A stretch of DNA of 64,000 bases from Burkholderia puraquae (GTDB lineage Bacteria; Pseudomonadota; Gammaproteobacteria; Burkholderiales; Burkholderiaceae). The translations under genes were made by a program, and so were the position numbers. The DNA lies in NCBI RefSeq assembly GCF_002099195.1, contig NZ_NBYX01000011.1, forward strand, positions 62,001 through 126,000, read 5' to 3'. Shown piece after piece: positions 50,794-58,898 of this stretch (position 1 is its first letter; every line of letters begins with the position of its first letter). The notes beneath the pieces are model-generated. The model worked only from the letters and a program-made list of their open reading frames with translations, did not search any database and was not told the origin of the DNA.

Positions 50794-51687
50794 TCAGAAC
50801 CGCACGACCTGCTTCTGCTCGACGTTGAAACCGTCGCGCAGCACGCTCGCCGAATCCGCGAAGTAGCGGCGGGTTTCCGACAGCAGGTCGGTGTTGCCAC
50901 GGCGGCAGAACACCACACCCGACCCTTCCTCCGTCAGCAGTTCGTCGATCAGCGATTCGGGTTGCCCGATATCGGCGAGATGGACGTTCTGCACGCCGTG
51001 CGCGAGCGCATCGAGCGCTTCCCGGACGCAGGGCGCCGCGGTGGCGGCCGGGTGCTCGGCGAGCCATTGCTCGAGTTCCGTGATGCCGTAGAGCCCGGCG
51101 AGCTCGCCGAGTTCGCGCAGCAGCGTGCTTTCGACCATCATCACCAGCGTGACGGCGCCCGTGCGCTGCGCGAAGAGGCTGCCGAGCCGTTCAGGGCGCA
51201 GCAGGCGATCGTGGCCTGCGTCGTCCGGCGCGACGGGCATCACGACGGGCACGAGTCCGTTTTCGAGAAGTGCGTTCAACGCGGCCCCGTCGAATTGAGC
51301 GACCGTGCTCGTGCTTGCGCGGTCGGGTTCCGCGCCGGCAACCAGCAGGCCGCCGTCGTGACCGTCGATGCCGATTGCCCTGGCGCCGTGACTGCCGATC
51401 AGGCGTACCAGTTCATGGTTGATGCCGGCCATGGCTGCGTGCGTGGTGTGGACCGATTGCGTTTCGGCCGCGGCCGGTATGCCCTGGACGACGACCGGGC
51501 GAACACCGGTGAGCGCGAGCAGCGCGACATCCTGCGCGAAGGCCGCACGGGTGTGCGCATCGTTCGCGGTACCGCTCTTGACGATGACGACGGTCTGCCC
51601 GTGCAGGGCCTGCATGAACGGCAGCGAGCGCGCCAGCCCGGCCACGCGGCGCGACGTAAGGGTAGGACTTTCAGGGTCTGGGAACAT
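50794..51687 (-). CDS. amino-acid-kinase-fold protein resembling N-acetylglutamate kinase
   Basis: This 297-residue protein of the AAK fold has LHGQTVVIVKSGTANDAHTR in place of the usual V-V-K-Y-G-G-N-A, DVALLALTGVRPVVVQGIPA in place of V-V-V-H-G-G-G-P, and GIDGHDGGLLVAGAEP (G-x-D-G), LLENGLVPVVMPVAPDD. The altered phosphate-binding glycines suggest changed or lost kinase activity. The C-terminus does not look like a full GNAT domain, so this is not a complete ArgA. ATG 51687 is chosen; an upstream ATG at 51726 is possible. Confidence 0.75.
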   Translation of the reverse strand: MFPDPESPTLTSRRVAGLARSLPFMQALHGQTVVIVKSGTANDAHTRAAFAQDVALLALTGVRPVVVQGIPAAAETQSVHTTHAAMAGINHELVRLIGSHGARAIGIDGHDGGLLVAGAEPDRASTSTVAQFDGAALNALLENGLVPVVMPVAPDDAGHDRLLRPERLGSLFAQRTGAVTLVMMVESTLLRELGELAGLYGITELEQWLAEHPAATAAPCVREALDALAHGVQNVHLADIGQPESLIDELLTEEGSGVVFCRRGNTDLLSETRRYFADSASVLRDGFNVEQKQVVRF

Positions 51688-51735
51688 GGGAATCCGGATG
51701 GATGAAGGGAGTGCACGACGCCGCACGGTGCGGCG

Positions 51736-52257
51736 TCAGTGCGTGCTTTGCATGAGCCGGTGAATCTCGTCGGGCGTCAGCGCGTCGCGCGACGCTTGCC
51801 GGAACGGGCGGTCACTGAAACACCGCGCCGCGTCGGCGAGCAGTTCGAGGTGCGCGCGATCGTCCGCTTTCGGCAGGATCAACACGATGAATTCGCGCAC
51901 GGGCTTGCGGTCCGGCGCGTTGAACGCGAACGGGTACAGCGTGCGCACGAATAGCGCGACGGCCGAGCCGAGCCCGTCGACACGCGCATGCGGAATCGCG
52001 ACGCCCTGGCCGAGCCCCGTCGAGCCGAGTTGTTCGCGCTTGATCAGCTCGGTCCTGATGCGTTCCGCGGAAACGCCGCTGCTGCGCTCGATATATCGCG
52101 CGACGAGGTCGAACAACTGGATTGCGCTTTCGGCTGGCACGTCGAGCAGGATGTTGTCTGGCGGACAGGCATCGGCGAGTCGGGGCGCGAACGATGCGCG
52201 GCCGCGTCGGCAGGGAAGGTCGGGTTGGCCGCTAGAGGCGGCCTGCTGCGTTTGCAT
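51736..52257 (-). CDS. PTS IIA domain protein (EIIA-Ntr/fructose type)
   Basis: This 173-residue protein is one PTS_EIIA_2 domain after a 40-residue lead: IQLFDLVARYIERSSGVSAE, LGSTGLGQGVAIPHARVDGL with the phosphorylated His in IPHAR, and REFIVLILPKADDRAHLELL. No PTS permease genes are adjacent, so it is probably a regulatory IIA like PtsN. CGGAGAGATCC precedes ATG 52257. The kinase-like gene is 48 bp downstream on the same strand, a probable operon. Confidence 0.9.
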   Translation of the reverse strand: MQTQQAASSGQPDLPCRRGRASFAPRLADACPPDNILLDVPAESAIQLFDLVARYIERSSGVSAERIRTELIKREQLGSTGLGQGVAIPHARVDGLGSAVALFVRTLYPFAFNAPDRKPVREFIVLILPKADDRAHLELLADAARCFSDRPFRQASRDALTPDEIHRLMQSTH

Positions 52258-52397
52258 GCGGATCTCTCCGTGTCGGGAATGACAGGGAAATCCTAGACAA
52301 AAGCGCGTAAAGACGGTGTCAGATACGCAGGGGGGCGGCATTAAAATTGTGTATCGATTGGGGCGCGGCGTGCGCGACGCGCCCGGTACGCGCGCCT

Positions 52398-52616
52398 TCA
52401 GGTGCCCGACAGCACGAACGGCAGCGTCGTCAGCAGAAACACCGAAATGCCGACGACCGGCGCGCCGAACGCGATCGCCGCGAACGCCACCGCGGCGCTG
52501 GTCAGCACGAGCGTTCTCGATACCCGGCGGTGCCGGTCGTGTGCTGCGGCCCTGTCATCGCGGAGGGCATCGGTCCGCGCACCGATCACGTGTTTCCAGA
52601 ACGTCAGGCCAAGCAT
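52398..52616 (-). CDS. small membrane protein
   Basis: This 72-residue protein has a basic, histidine/arginine-rich first half (ARTDALRDDRAAAHDRHRR) and a strongly hydrophobic second half (TLVLTSAAVAFAAIAFGAPV, VGISVFLLTTLPFVLSGT) that would form one or two helices. AGGAGCAATC before ATG 52616 is a good ribosome-binding site. No family is recognised. Confidence 0.65.
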   Translation of the reverse strand: MLGLTFWKHVIGARTDALRDDRAAAHDRHRRVSRTLVLTSAAVAFAAIAFGAPVVGISVFLLTTLPFVLSGT

Positions 52617-52674
52617 GATTGCTCCTGTATGAATGATGACCGGGACGGGGCGCGCAACGCGCCCCGCAAGCGGA

Positions 52675-53046
52675 TCAGCGGCGCTCGAGCTTGAGCACGC
52701 GCGAGATCTGCCCGGACGTGAAGCCGCTGTTGCGCACGTAAGGCGCGCAGTCGAGCGGGGCGGTGAGCGATTCACTGACGACGTATTGGCCGACGAAGCG
52801 GTACGCGTCCGTTGCCATTCGAATGAACACAGGAATCGCGTCGCGTTGCGCGGCGAGCGTCCTGCCGGCCGCTCGCGCGGACGCGCTGCCGTCGCAGAGG
52901 ATCACGTCGGGCGCTTGCGGGTTGAGGTCCGTGCGCAAGCAGGCGGCCACGACCTTGCCGTTCTTCGTCGGCAGGAACGCCTGCTTGCTGCCGCCGCAGG
53001 CGGTGTGGATGAATTCGCGGGTGTACTGCCTGTCGATCTCGAACAT
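52675..53046 (-). CDS. hypothetical protein, 123 residues
   Basis: This soluble protein, MFEIDRQYTREFIHTACGGS then KQAFLPTKNGKVVAACLRTD, continues with an alpha-beta pattern (VFIRMATDAYRFVGQYVVSE, SGFTSGQISRVLKLERR). The overall look recalls small domains found beside nucleases and in SRA/EVE-like binders, but I cannot assign it. CCGGAGCCC before ATG 53046 supports the start. It lies 58 bp upstream of the small membrane protein gene on the same strand. Confidence 0.65.
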   Translation of the reverse strand: MFEIDRQYTREFIHTACGGSKQAFLPTKNGKVVAACLRTDLNPQAPDVILCDGSASARAAGRTLAAQRDAIPVFIRMATDAYRFVGQYVVSESLTAPLDCAPYVRNSGFTSGQISRVLKLERR

Positions 53047-53642
53047 GACCGGGCTCCGGTATCGGAAATTTCCGTTGGTTAAATCAGGTATGCAAAGTAA
53101 TTCGACCGGATCGAGATGCCAGGAAAGGGCATGCGATCGATCGTGCCGGGGCGGCGGATCGATGGCGCGTCGTGGCACGGGATTTTCCGCGCGGACACGC
53201 TTGCCCGCACGATGCGCGATCAACGCATCGACATCGTGCTCAAGCGTGCGCGGGAATGACTACGGCGCGCACCGTCCGCCTGTCGGCAGGACGGTGGCTC
53301 GGGAAAAGCGAGACGCAGGCGTCCTGCCTGTCAGGCAGAAAAGCAACTCGGCGGGCGAGGACTTCGGATGCGCATGTGCGTGCTCGGTGGTGGATTGCGA
53401 ACACATTCTAGTGAACGCACGCACGGCCGCAAGTAAAAAGGTCGTAAAGGTTGCGCGGCGCGCGCGGGATCGCGGTCGGGTGCGACGGGGCGGGCTTTCA
53501 TCTCACCCGAGCACGGCTGCGGGCCTTCGCGCGGCCCTGCATCGCCGATCAAACGCAACAACGCGTGACGACTTTCGTCGCCACGCGTTATCTGCCTGCA
53601 TCTCGCAGCGCATGCCGGTGAACCGGCACACGCGCGGCACCG
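53047..53642. other. 596-bp intergenic region between the 123-residue protein gene and groEL
   Basis: No gene is visible. It contains CTGCCTG-T-CAGGCAG (53324-53338), a 15-bp palindrome of unknown role, and the groESL hairpin at 53560-53589. The left end must carry the promoter of the leftward gene ending at 52675. Confidence 0.45.
53560..53589 (-). terminator. groESL terminator hairpin
   Basis: AACGCGTGACGAC (53560-53572) pairs with GTCGCCACGCGTT (53577-53589), one pair being a wobble. On the minus strand the loop is a GAAA tetraloop. The following T-rich part is TTGTTGCGTTTG, interrupted but reasonable. Confidence 0.75.
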
Positions 53643-55283
53643 TCAGAAGTCGAACCCAGGCCCGCCCGCACCCGGGCCGCCCGGCGCAGCCGCTGGCGCC
53701 GCATCCTTCGGTGCTTCGAACACGGTGGCATCGGTCGTCAGCAGCAGCCCCGCGACCGACGCCGCGTTCTGCAGTGCCGTACGCGTGACCTTGGTCGGAT
53801 CGAGCACGCCCGATTCGACGAGGTCGCCGTATTCGCCCGTCTGCGCGTTGTACCCGAAGTTGCCCGAGCCTTCGGCAACCTTCGCGACGACCACGCTCGC
53901 TTCCTCGCCCGCGTTCGTGACGATCTGGCGCAGCGGCTCCTCGAGCGCGCGCAGCACGATCTTGATGCCCGCGTTCTGGTCGGCGTTCGCGCCGTGCAGT
54001 TCGCGGATCGCCTGCCGCACGCGGATCAGCGCGACCCCGCCGCCCGGCACGATGCCTTCCTCGACGGCCGCGCGCGTGGCGTGCAGCGCGTCGTCGACGC
54101 GATCCTTCTTCTCCTTCACTTCGATCTCGGTGGCACCGCCGACCTTGATCACCGCCACGCCGCCCGCGAGCTTCGCGACGCGTTCCTGCAGCTTCTCGCG
54201 GTCATAGTCCGACGTTGCCTCTTCGATCTGCACGCGGATCTGCTTCACGCGCGCTTCGATGTTCTTCGCATCGCCCGCGCCGTCGATCACGGTCGTGTTT
54301 TCCTTGCCGACCTCGATGCGCTTCGCCTGGCCGAGTTCCGCCAGCGTGGCCTTCTCCAGCGTCAGGCCCGTTTCCTCGGCGATCACCTGCCCGCCGGTGA
54401 GGATCGCGATGTCCTCGAGCAGTGCCTTGCGGCGGTCGCCGAAGCCCGGCGCCTTCACGGCCACCGTCTTCAGGATCCCGCGGATGTTGTTCACGACGAG
54501 CGTCGCGAGCGCCTCGCCTTCGACATCTTCCGCAATGATCAGCAGCGGCCGGCCCGACTTCGCGACCTGTTCGAGCACCGGCAGCAGGTCGCGGATGTTC
54601 GAGATCTTCTTGTCGTGCAGCAGGATGTACGGGCTTTCGATTTCGGCGATCTGCTTGTCGGGCTGGTTGATGAAGTACGGCGACAGGTAGCCGCGATCGA
54701 ACTGCAACCCCTCGACGACATCGAGTTCGTCCGCGAGCGACTTGCCGTCCTCGACGGTGATCACGCCTTCCTTGCCGACGCGGTCGATCGCTTCCGCGAT
54801 GCGCTGGCCGATCGACTCCTCGCCGTTCGCGGAGATCGTCGCGACCTGCGCGATTTCCTTGCTCGTGGTGGTCGGCCGGCTGATCTTCTTCAGCTCGTCG
54901 ACGGCCGCTACGACGGCCTTGTCGATGCCGCGCTTCAGGTCGAGCGGATTGAGCCCGGCTGCCACGTATTTCTGGCCTTCGCGGACGATCGCCTGCGCGA
55001 GCACGGTGGCCGTCGTGGTGCCGTCGCCGGCCGCATCGCTGGTGCGCGACGCGACTTCCTTCACGAGCTGCGCACCGATGTTCTGCAGCTTGTCCGCCAG
55101 TTCGATTTCCTTCGCGACCGACACGCCGTCCTTCGTGACGACGGGCGCGCCGAAGCTGCGCTCGAGCACGACGTTGCGGCCCTTCGGCCCGAGCGTGACC
55201 TTCACTGCGTTCGCGAGAATGTTCACGCCTTCGGTCAGCTTGGCCCGTGCGACGTCGCTGAAAATGATTTCCTTGGCTGCCAT
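53643..55283 (-). CDS. groL: chaperonin GroEL (accessory copy)
   Basis: This 546-residue 60-kDa chaperonin has the standard start MAAKEIIFSDVARAKLTEGV. It carries VTLGPKGRNVVLERSFGAPV, DAAGDGTTTATVLAQAIVRE (ATPase Asp87 region) and ALLEDIAILTGGQVIAEETG. It folds proteins in the cytoplasm with GroES. The C-terminal tail ends APAAAPGGPGAGGPGFDF instead of GGM repeats, so the cavity-lining tail differs from the housekeeping form. groES lies 12 bp upstream and a CIRCE element controls both. Confidence 0.97.
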   Translation of the reverse strand: MAAKEIIFSDVARAKLTEGVNILANAVKVTLGPKGRNVVLERSFGAPVVTKDGVSVAKEIELADKLQNIGAQLVKEVASRTSDAAGDGTTTATVLAQAIVREGQKYVAAGLNPLDLKRGIDKAVVAAVDELKKISRPTTTSKEIAQVATISANGEESIGQRIAEAIDRVGKEGVITVEDGKSLADELDVVEGLQFDRGYLSPYFINQPDKQIAEIESPYILLHDKKISNIRDLLPVLEQVAKSGRPLLIIAEDVEGEALATLVVNNIRGILKTVAVKAPGFGDRRKALLEDIAILTGGQVIAEETGLTLEKATLAELGQAKRIEVGKENTTVIDGAGDAKNIEARVKQIRVQIEEATSDYDREKLQERVAKLAGGVAVIKVGGATEIEVKEKKDRVDDALHATRAAVEEGIVPGGGVALIRVRQAIRELHGANADQNAGIKIVLRALEEPLRQIVTNAGEEASVVVAKVAEGSGNFGYNAQTGEYGDLVESGVLDPTKVTRTALQNAASVAGLLLTTDATVFEAPKDAAPAAAPGGPGAGGPGFDF

Positions 55284-55295
55284 GATTGCGCTCCG

Positions 55296-55586
55296 TTATT
55301 GATTGACGACCGCGACGATGTCTTCCTCGCGCAGCACGAGAAACTCGTTGCCGTCCACTTTGACGGCTTGACCGGCGTATTTGCCGAACAGCACGCGCTC
55401 GCCGACCTGCAGGTCGGGCACGATGCGCTGGCCGTCCGCATCCTTGCGGCCGGGGCCGACGGCGATCACTTCACCCTGGTCGGGCTTTTCCGCGGCGCTG
55501 TCGGGGATCACGATGCCCGACGCGGTGGTGGTTTCCTGGTCGAGTCGCTTCACGATCACGCGGTCGTGCAAGGGGCGTAGGCTCAT
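55296..55586 (-). CDS. groS: co-chaperonin GroES
   Basis: This 96-residue Cpn10 begins MSLRPLHDRVIVKRLDQETT, has SGIVIPDSAAEKPDQGEVIA with the mobile loop, and ends YAGQAVKVDGNEFLVLREED. It caps GroEL. First gene of the groES-groEL operon. The CIRCE element lies 33 bp upstream of the start. Confidence 0.97.
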   Translation of the reverse strand: MSLRPLHDRVIVKRLDQETTTASGIVIPDSAAEKPDQGEVIAVGPGRKDADGQRIVPDLQVGERVLFGKYAGQAVKVDGNEFLVLREEDIVAVVNQ

Positions 55587-55618
55587 TTGTTCGTCCTGTG
55601 CTGATCTGTCGAAATGGG

Positions 55619-55645
55619 CTGGCACTCTTTAACAGAGAGTGCTGA
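55619..55645 (-). promoter_or_regulatory. CIRCE element (HrcA operator) with promoter
   Basis: CTGGCACTC, 9-nt spacer, GAGTGCTGA matches TTAGCACTC-N9-GAGTGCTAA at seven positions in each arm, with the core GCACTC/GAGTGC intact. On the minus strand TATACT just upstream (55649-55654) with TTGGAT 18 bp before it gives a sigma70 promoter; the operator lies directly downstream. HrcA repression relieved by heat is the expected control. Confidence 0.85.
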
Positions 55646-55740
55646 CGAGTATAAAAATGCGCGGCGGCGCGATCCAATAACGGATTCGGAAAAGCATTTT
55701 CACGGAGGCGCTTAGGACGAAGGGCGCGCCGGGCCGCGCG

Positions 55741-56700
55741 TCAGATCAGCAGCGACAGCGTCCTGAACAGCGCGAGATCCGCCTTGCGTGCCGAGCGCGC
55801 ATGGCGGCGGATCACGTGCAGCAGGCAGTCGATGAAGCAGCGCGCCGCATCGCTCAGCGTGCTGCTGCGCCGCGTGACGATCCCGAGGTCGCGCGGCTCG
55901 AAGGTTTCCTTCAACGGCAACGCGCGCATCCGTTCGCCGAACGACGGCACGGCCGCGAGGATCGTCGGGCACCACGTGCACATGTCCGCCTGTTCGAGCA
56001 TCGTCTGCAGCATGGCCACCGACTGCGCGCGCACGATGCGCCGCTCGTCGATTTCAGCGCCGTGGCGCGTGAACAGGTACTCGACGAGCGCGGCCTGCCC
56101 GTCGGCCGCGAAATTCAGCACCCAGTCGTTCTCGAGCAGGTCGTGGATCGACCGCGCGTGCTCGAGCGGGTGGCCGGCGCGCACCATCACCGAGGTTTCG
56201 TAGCGCAGCATCGGCTCGAACGCGAATTCCTGCATGCTGCCCGGTTGCACGTGCCCGAGCGCGAAGTCCATGCTGCCGTCGCGCAGCAGCGGCTGCGCGA
56301 CGGCCATCAGCGCTTCGTAGAGTTCGAGGCGCACGTCGGGCATCCGCTCGCGAAAGCGCAGCACCGTTTCCGCGAGGAAGGTCATCGTGAGCCACGGCGT
56401 GACGCCGATGCTCAGCCGGCCCTCGACGCGGCCGCGCATGCGTTCGAGATCGCTCTGCGCGTGCTCGAGCTGCTTCAGCACGAGCTTCGCGTGCGTGAGC
56501 AGCGTCTTTCCGTATTCGGTGAAGCCGATCCCCTCCGGCGCGCGGACCAGCAGCGGCAGACGCTCGCTGGCCTCCAGTTCGCGCAGCGCGCGCGTGACGG
56601 CCGCCTGCGACAGCCCGAGCGTGCGCGCCGCGCCGCGGATGCTCCCGGCTTCCGCGCTCGCGACGAGTGCCTGCAGCTGATGCAGCTTGATCGTGCTCAT
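55741..56700 (-). CDS. LysR family transcriptional regulator
   Basis: This 319-residue protein has the helix-turn-helix at about 5-62 (LHQLQALVASAEAGSIRGAA, RTLGLSQAAVTRALRELEAS) and an effector domain (LSIGVTPWLTMTFLAETVLR, DFALGHVQPGSMQEFAFEPM). It is divergent from the M20 amidohydrolase gene, and a perfect palindrome lies between them 12 bp from its start. Likely targets are itself and the amidohydrolase-transport-porin group. Confidence 0.93.
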   Translation of the reverse strand: MSTIKLHQLQALVASAEAGSIRGAARTLGLSQAAVTRALRELEASERLPLLVRAPEGIGFTEYGKTLLTHAKLVLKQLEHAQSDLERMRGRVEGRLSIGVTPWLTMTFLAETVLRFRERMPDVRLELYEALMAVAQPLLRDGSMDFALGHVQPGSMQEFAFEPMLRYETSVMVRAGHPLEHARSIHDLLENDWVLNFAADGQAALVEYLFTRHGAEIDERRIVRAQSVAMLQTMLEQADMCTWCPTILAAVPSFGERMRALPLKETFEPRDLGIVTRRSSTLSDAARCFIDCLLHVIRRHARSARKADLALFRTLSLLI

Positions 56701-56712
56701 GGTGCGATACCC

Positions 56713-56729
56713 GACAACGAAAGGTTGTC
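56713..56729. promoter_or_regulatory. 17-bp palindrome between lysR and the M20 amidohydrolase gene
   Basis: GACAAC, spacer GAAAG, GTTGTC is a perfect inverted repeat in the 136-bp divergent gap, the expected place for the LysR protein to bind. Confidence 0.55.
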
Positions 56730-56836
56730 ATCATAACGAAACCGGGGCTGTTCGCCGGGATTTTCGCTGCCTACGATGCGGCCACGATCTGTCATTCGGG
56801 CGATCGGCAACCGGAATGCATCGAGGAGAATCGGGG

Positions 56837-58006
56837 TTGGACCACAAACCTATCCAGCCGGAAATGGCGGCCATCGAGACGGACATGATTGCATTGCGCC
56901 GCCGGCTGCACGCGCATCCGGAGCTCGGCTTCGAGGAACATGCGACGAGCGACCTCGTGGCCGATTTCCTGACAACGTGGGGTTATCGGGTGACGCGCGG
57001 GCTTGGCGGCACGGGCGTGGTCGGCACATTGACGCGAGGCCGCGGGAAACGGCTCGGGCTGCGCGCGGACATGGATGCACTGCCGATCCGCGAGACGACC
57101 GGGCTGCCGCATGCCAGCCGGTGCGACGGCGTGATGCACGCGTGCGGCCACGACGGCCATACGGCGATGCTGCTCGCGGCGGCGCGCTGCCTGGCCGAGC
57201 GCGCAAGCTTCACAGGCACGCTGAACCTGATCTTCCAGCCGGCCGAGGAAGGGCTCGGCGGCGCAAAACGGATGATCGACGACGGGCTGTTCGCGCAGTT
57301 TCCGTGCGATGCGGTGTTCGCGATGCACAACGTGCCGGGCCTGCCGGCCGGCGTGCTCGGCTTCTGCGACGGCCCGGCGATGGCATCGGCCGACGAGGTG
57401 CGCGTGCGCGTGACCGGGCGCGGCGGGCATGGCGCGGCACCGCATACGACGATCGATCCGGTGGTCGTGTGCGCGTCGATCGTGATGGCGCTGCAGACCG
57501 TCGTGTCGCGCAACGTGAACCCGCAGGACCTGGCGATCGTGACGGCCGGCTCGATCCATGCAGGCACCGCATCGAACGTGATCCCGCCGCACGCGGATCT
57601 GGAACTCAGCGTGCGTGCGCTGTCGCCGGACGTGCGCGCGCTGCTCGAACGGCGCATTCACGAGATCGTGCAGGGGCAGGCCGCGAGCTATGGTGCGACG
57701 GCCGAGATCGACTACCGGCACGCGTACCCGGTGCTCGTCAATCACGCGGCGGAAACTGCGTTTGCACGCGACGTCGCCCGCGAATGGGGCGGCGAGGCCG
57801 CGTTGATCCCGCATTTGCGGCCGATCGCGGCAAGCGAGGATTTCGCGTTCATGCTGAACGCATGCCCCGGCAGCTACCTGTCGATCGGCAACGGTGACGG
57901 CGCCGCCGGATGCGGGCTGCACCACCCCGGCTACGACTTCAACGACGCGTGCCTTGCCACGGGCGCGAGCTACTGGATTGCGCTGGCGGAACGCTACCTC
58001 GCGTGA
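56837..58006 (+). CDS. M20 family amidohydrolase (hippurate-hydrolase-like)
   Basis: This 389-residue metallo-enzyme has LRRRLHAHPELGFEEHATSD, GLRADMDALPIRETTGL, VMHACGHDGHTAMLLAAARC (metal ligands Cys-x-His and His), LIFQPAEEGLGGAKRMIDDG and the dimerisation domain start VRVTGRGGHGAAPHTTIDPV, all M20D signatures. It hydrolyses N-acyl amino acids such as hippurate or N-acetyl derivatives. TTG 56837 is chosen because GAGGAG lies 8 bp before it and no in-frame ATG fits. With the ABC binding protein and porin behind it, it suggests uptake and cleavage of an acylated amino acid. Confidence 0.9.
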   Translation: MDHKPIQPEMAAIETDMIALRRRLHAHPELGFEEHATSDLVADFLTTWGYRVTRGLGGTGVVGTLTRGRGKRLGLRADMDALPIRETTGLPHASRCDGVMHACGHDGHTAMLLAAARCLAERASFTGTLNLIFQPAEEGLGGAKRMIDDGLFAQFPCDAVFAMHNVPGLPAGVLGFCDGPAMASADEVRVRVTGRGGHGAAPHTTIDPVVVCASIVMALQTVVSRNVNPQDLAIVTAGSIHAGTASNVIPPHADLELSVRALSPDVRALLERRIHEIVQGQAASYGATAEIDYRHAYPVLVNHAAETAFARDVAREWGGEAALIPHLRPIAASEDFAFMLNACPGSYLSIGNGDGAAGCGLHHPGYDFNDACLATGASYWIALAERYLA

Positions 58007-58056
58007 CGGCCCCGCACGATTTTGACTGACGATTCACACAAGGAAGGAGACTGGCA

Positions 58057-58845
58057 ATGAAGCAGTGGAAACGGATGGCGGCGCTTGCGGTGGCGCTCGC
58101 GGCAGGGGCGGCGCATGCCGGTGACTGGGCGGGCAAGGAGATCCGCCTCGCGGTCGATCCGACTTACCCGCCGCTCGAATACAAGCTGCCCGACGGCACG
58201 CTGACGGGCTTCGGGATCGACATCACGAACGCATTGTGCGCGGAGCTGCATGCGCGCTGCGTGTGGGTCGAATCGAGCTTCGACGGGATGATTCCGGGGC
58301 TGCTCGCGCGCAAGTTCGACGTGATTGCGTCGTCGATGACGATCACGCCGAAACGGCAGCAGCAGATTGCATTCACGAACCGGATCTCGAATGCGCCGGC
58401 GCGCCTCGTCGCGCGCAAGGGGTCGCCGCTGCTGCCGACGGCCGACGCGTTGAAGGGCAAGCGCGTGGGCGTCGAGCAAGGTTCCGCGCAGGCCGATTAC
58501 GCGATCGCGAACTGGCAGCGGGCCGGCGTGCAGGTCGTGTCGTACCAGAACCAGGACCAGGTCTATGCCGATCTCGTGACGGGCCGGCTCGACGCGGCGT
58601 TCCAGGCATCGATCGCGGCCAGCGACGGTTTCCTGAAGAAGCCGCAGGGCCAGGATTTCGCGTTCGTCGGCGCGGCGATCGACGACGTGAAGTACTTCGG
58701 GCAGGGCGACGGGCTCGGGCTGCGCAAGCAGGACAACGACCTGCGCGACGCCTTCAACCGTGCGCTTGCGACGATCCTCGCGAACGGCACGTATCAGCGG
58801 ATCAACCGGAAGTACTTCGACTTCGACATCTACGGCGCGAAGTAA
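58057..58845 (+). CDS. amino acid ABC transporter substrate-binding protein (ArgT/HisJ type)
   Basis: This 262-residue periplasmic protein has a signal peptide to about residue 23 (ALAVALAAGAAHAGDW). EIRLAVDPTYPPLEYKLPDG, LTGFGIDITNALCAELHARC, LKGKRVGVEQGSAQADYAIA and DVKYFGQGDGLGLRKQDNDL are close to lysine/arginine/ornithine binding proteins. GGAAGGAGACTGGCA precedes the ATG. No permease genes are beside it. It follows the amidohydrolase by 50 bp, so the pair may be co-transcribed. Confidence 0.92.
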   Translation: MKQWKRMAALAVALAAGAAHAGDWAGKEIRLAVDPTYPPLEYKLPDGTLTGFGIDITNALCAELHARCVWVESSFDGMIPGLLARKFDVIASSMTITPKRQQQIAFTNRISNAPARLVARKGSPLLPTADALKGKRVGVEQGSAQADYAIANWQRAGVQVVSYQNQDQVYADLVTGRLDAAFQASIAASDGFLKKPQGQDFAFVGAAIDDVKYFGQGDGLGLRKQDNDLRDAFNRALATILANGTYQRINRKYFDFDIYGAK

Positions 58846-58853
58846 GCGGCGAC

Positions 58854-58869
58854 GCCCGTAAAAACGGGC
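58854..58869 (+). terminator. small hairpin between binding-protein and porin genes
   Basis: GCCCGT (58854-58859), loop AAAA, ACGGGC (58864-58869). No T-run follows, so it may stabilise or attenuate rather than terminate. Confidence 0.4.
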
Positions 58870-58898
58870 AATCACGACAATATAAATAAGGATTACGG

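Noticed and set aside
48627..50918. 763-codon open frame on the minus strand
   Set aside because: It is antisense to the cysteine desulfurase cargo gene and has no recognisable features.
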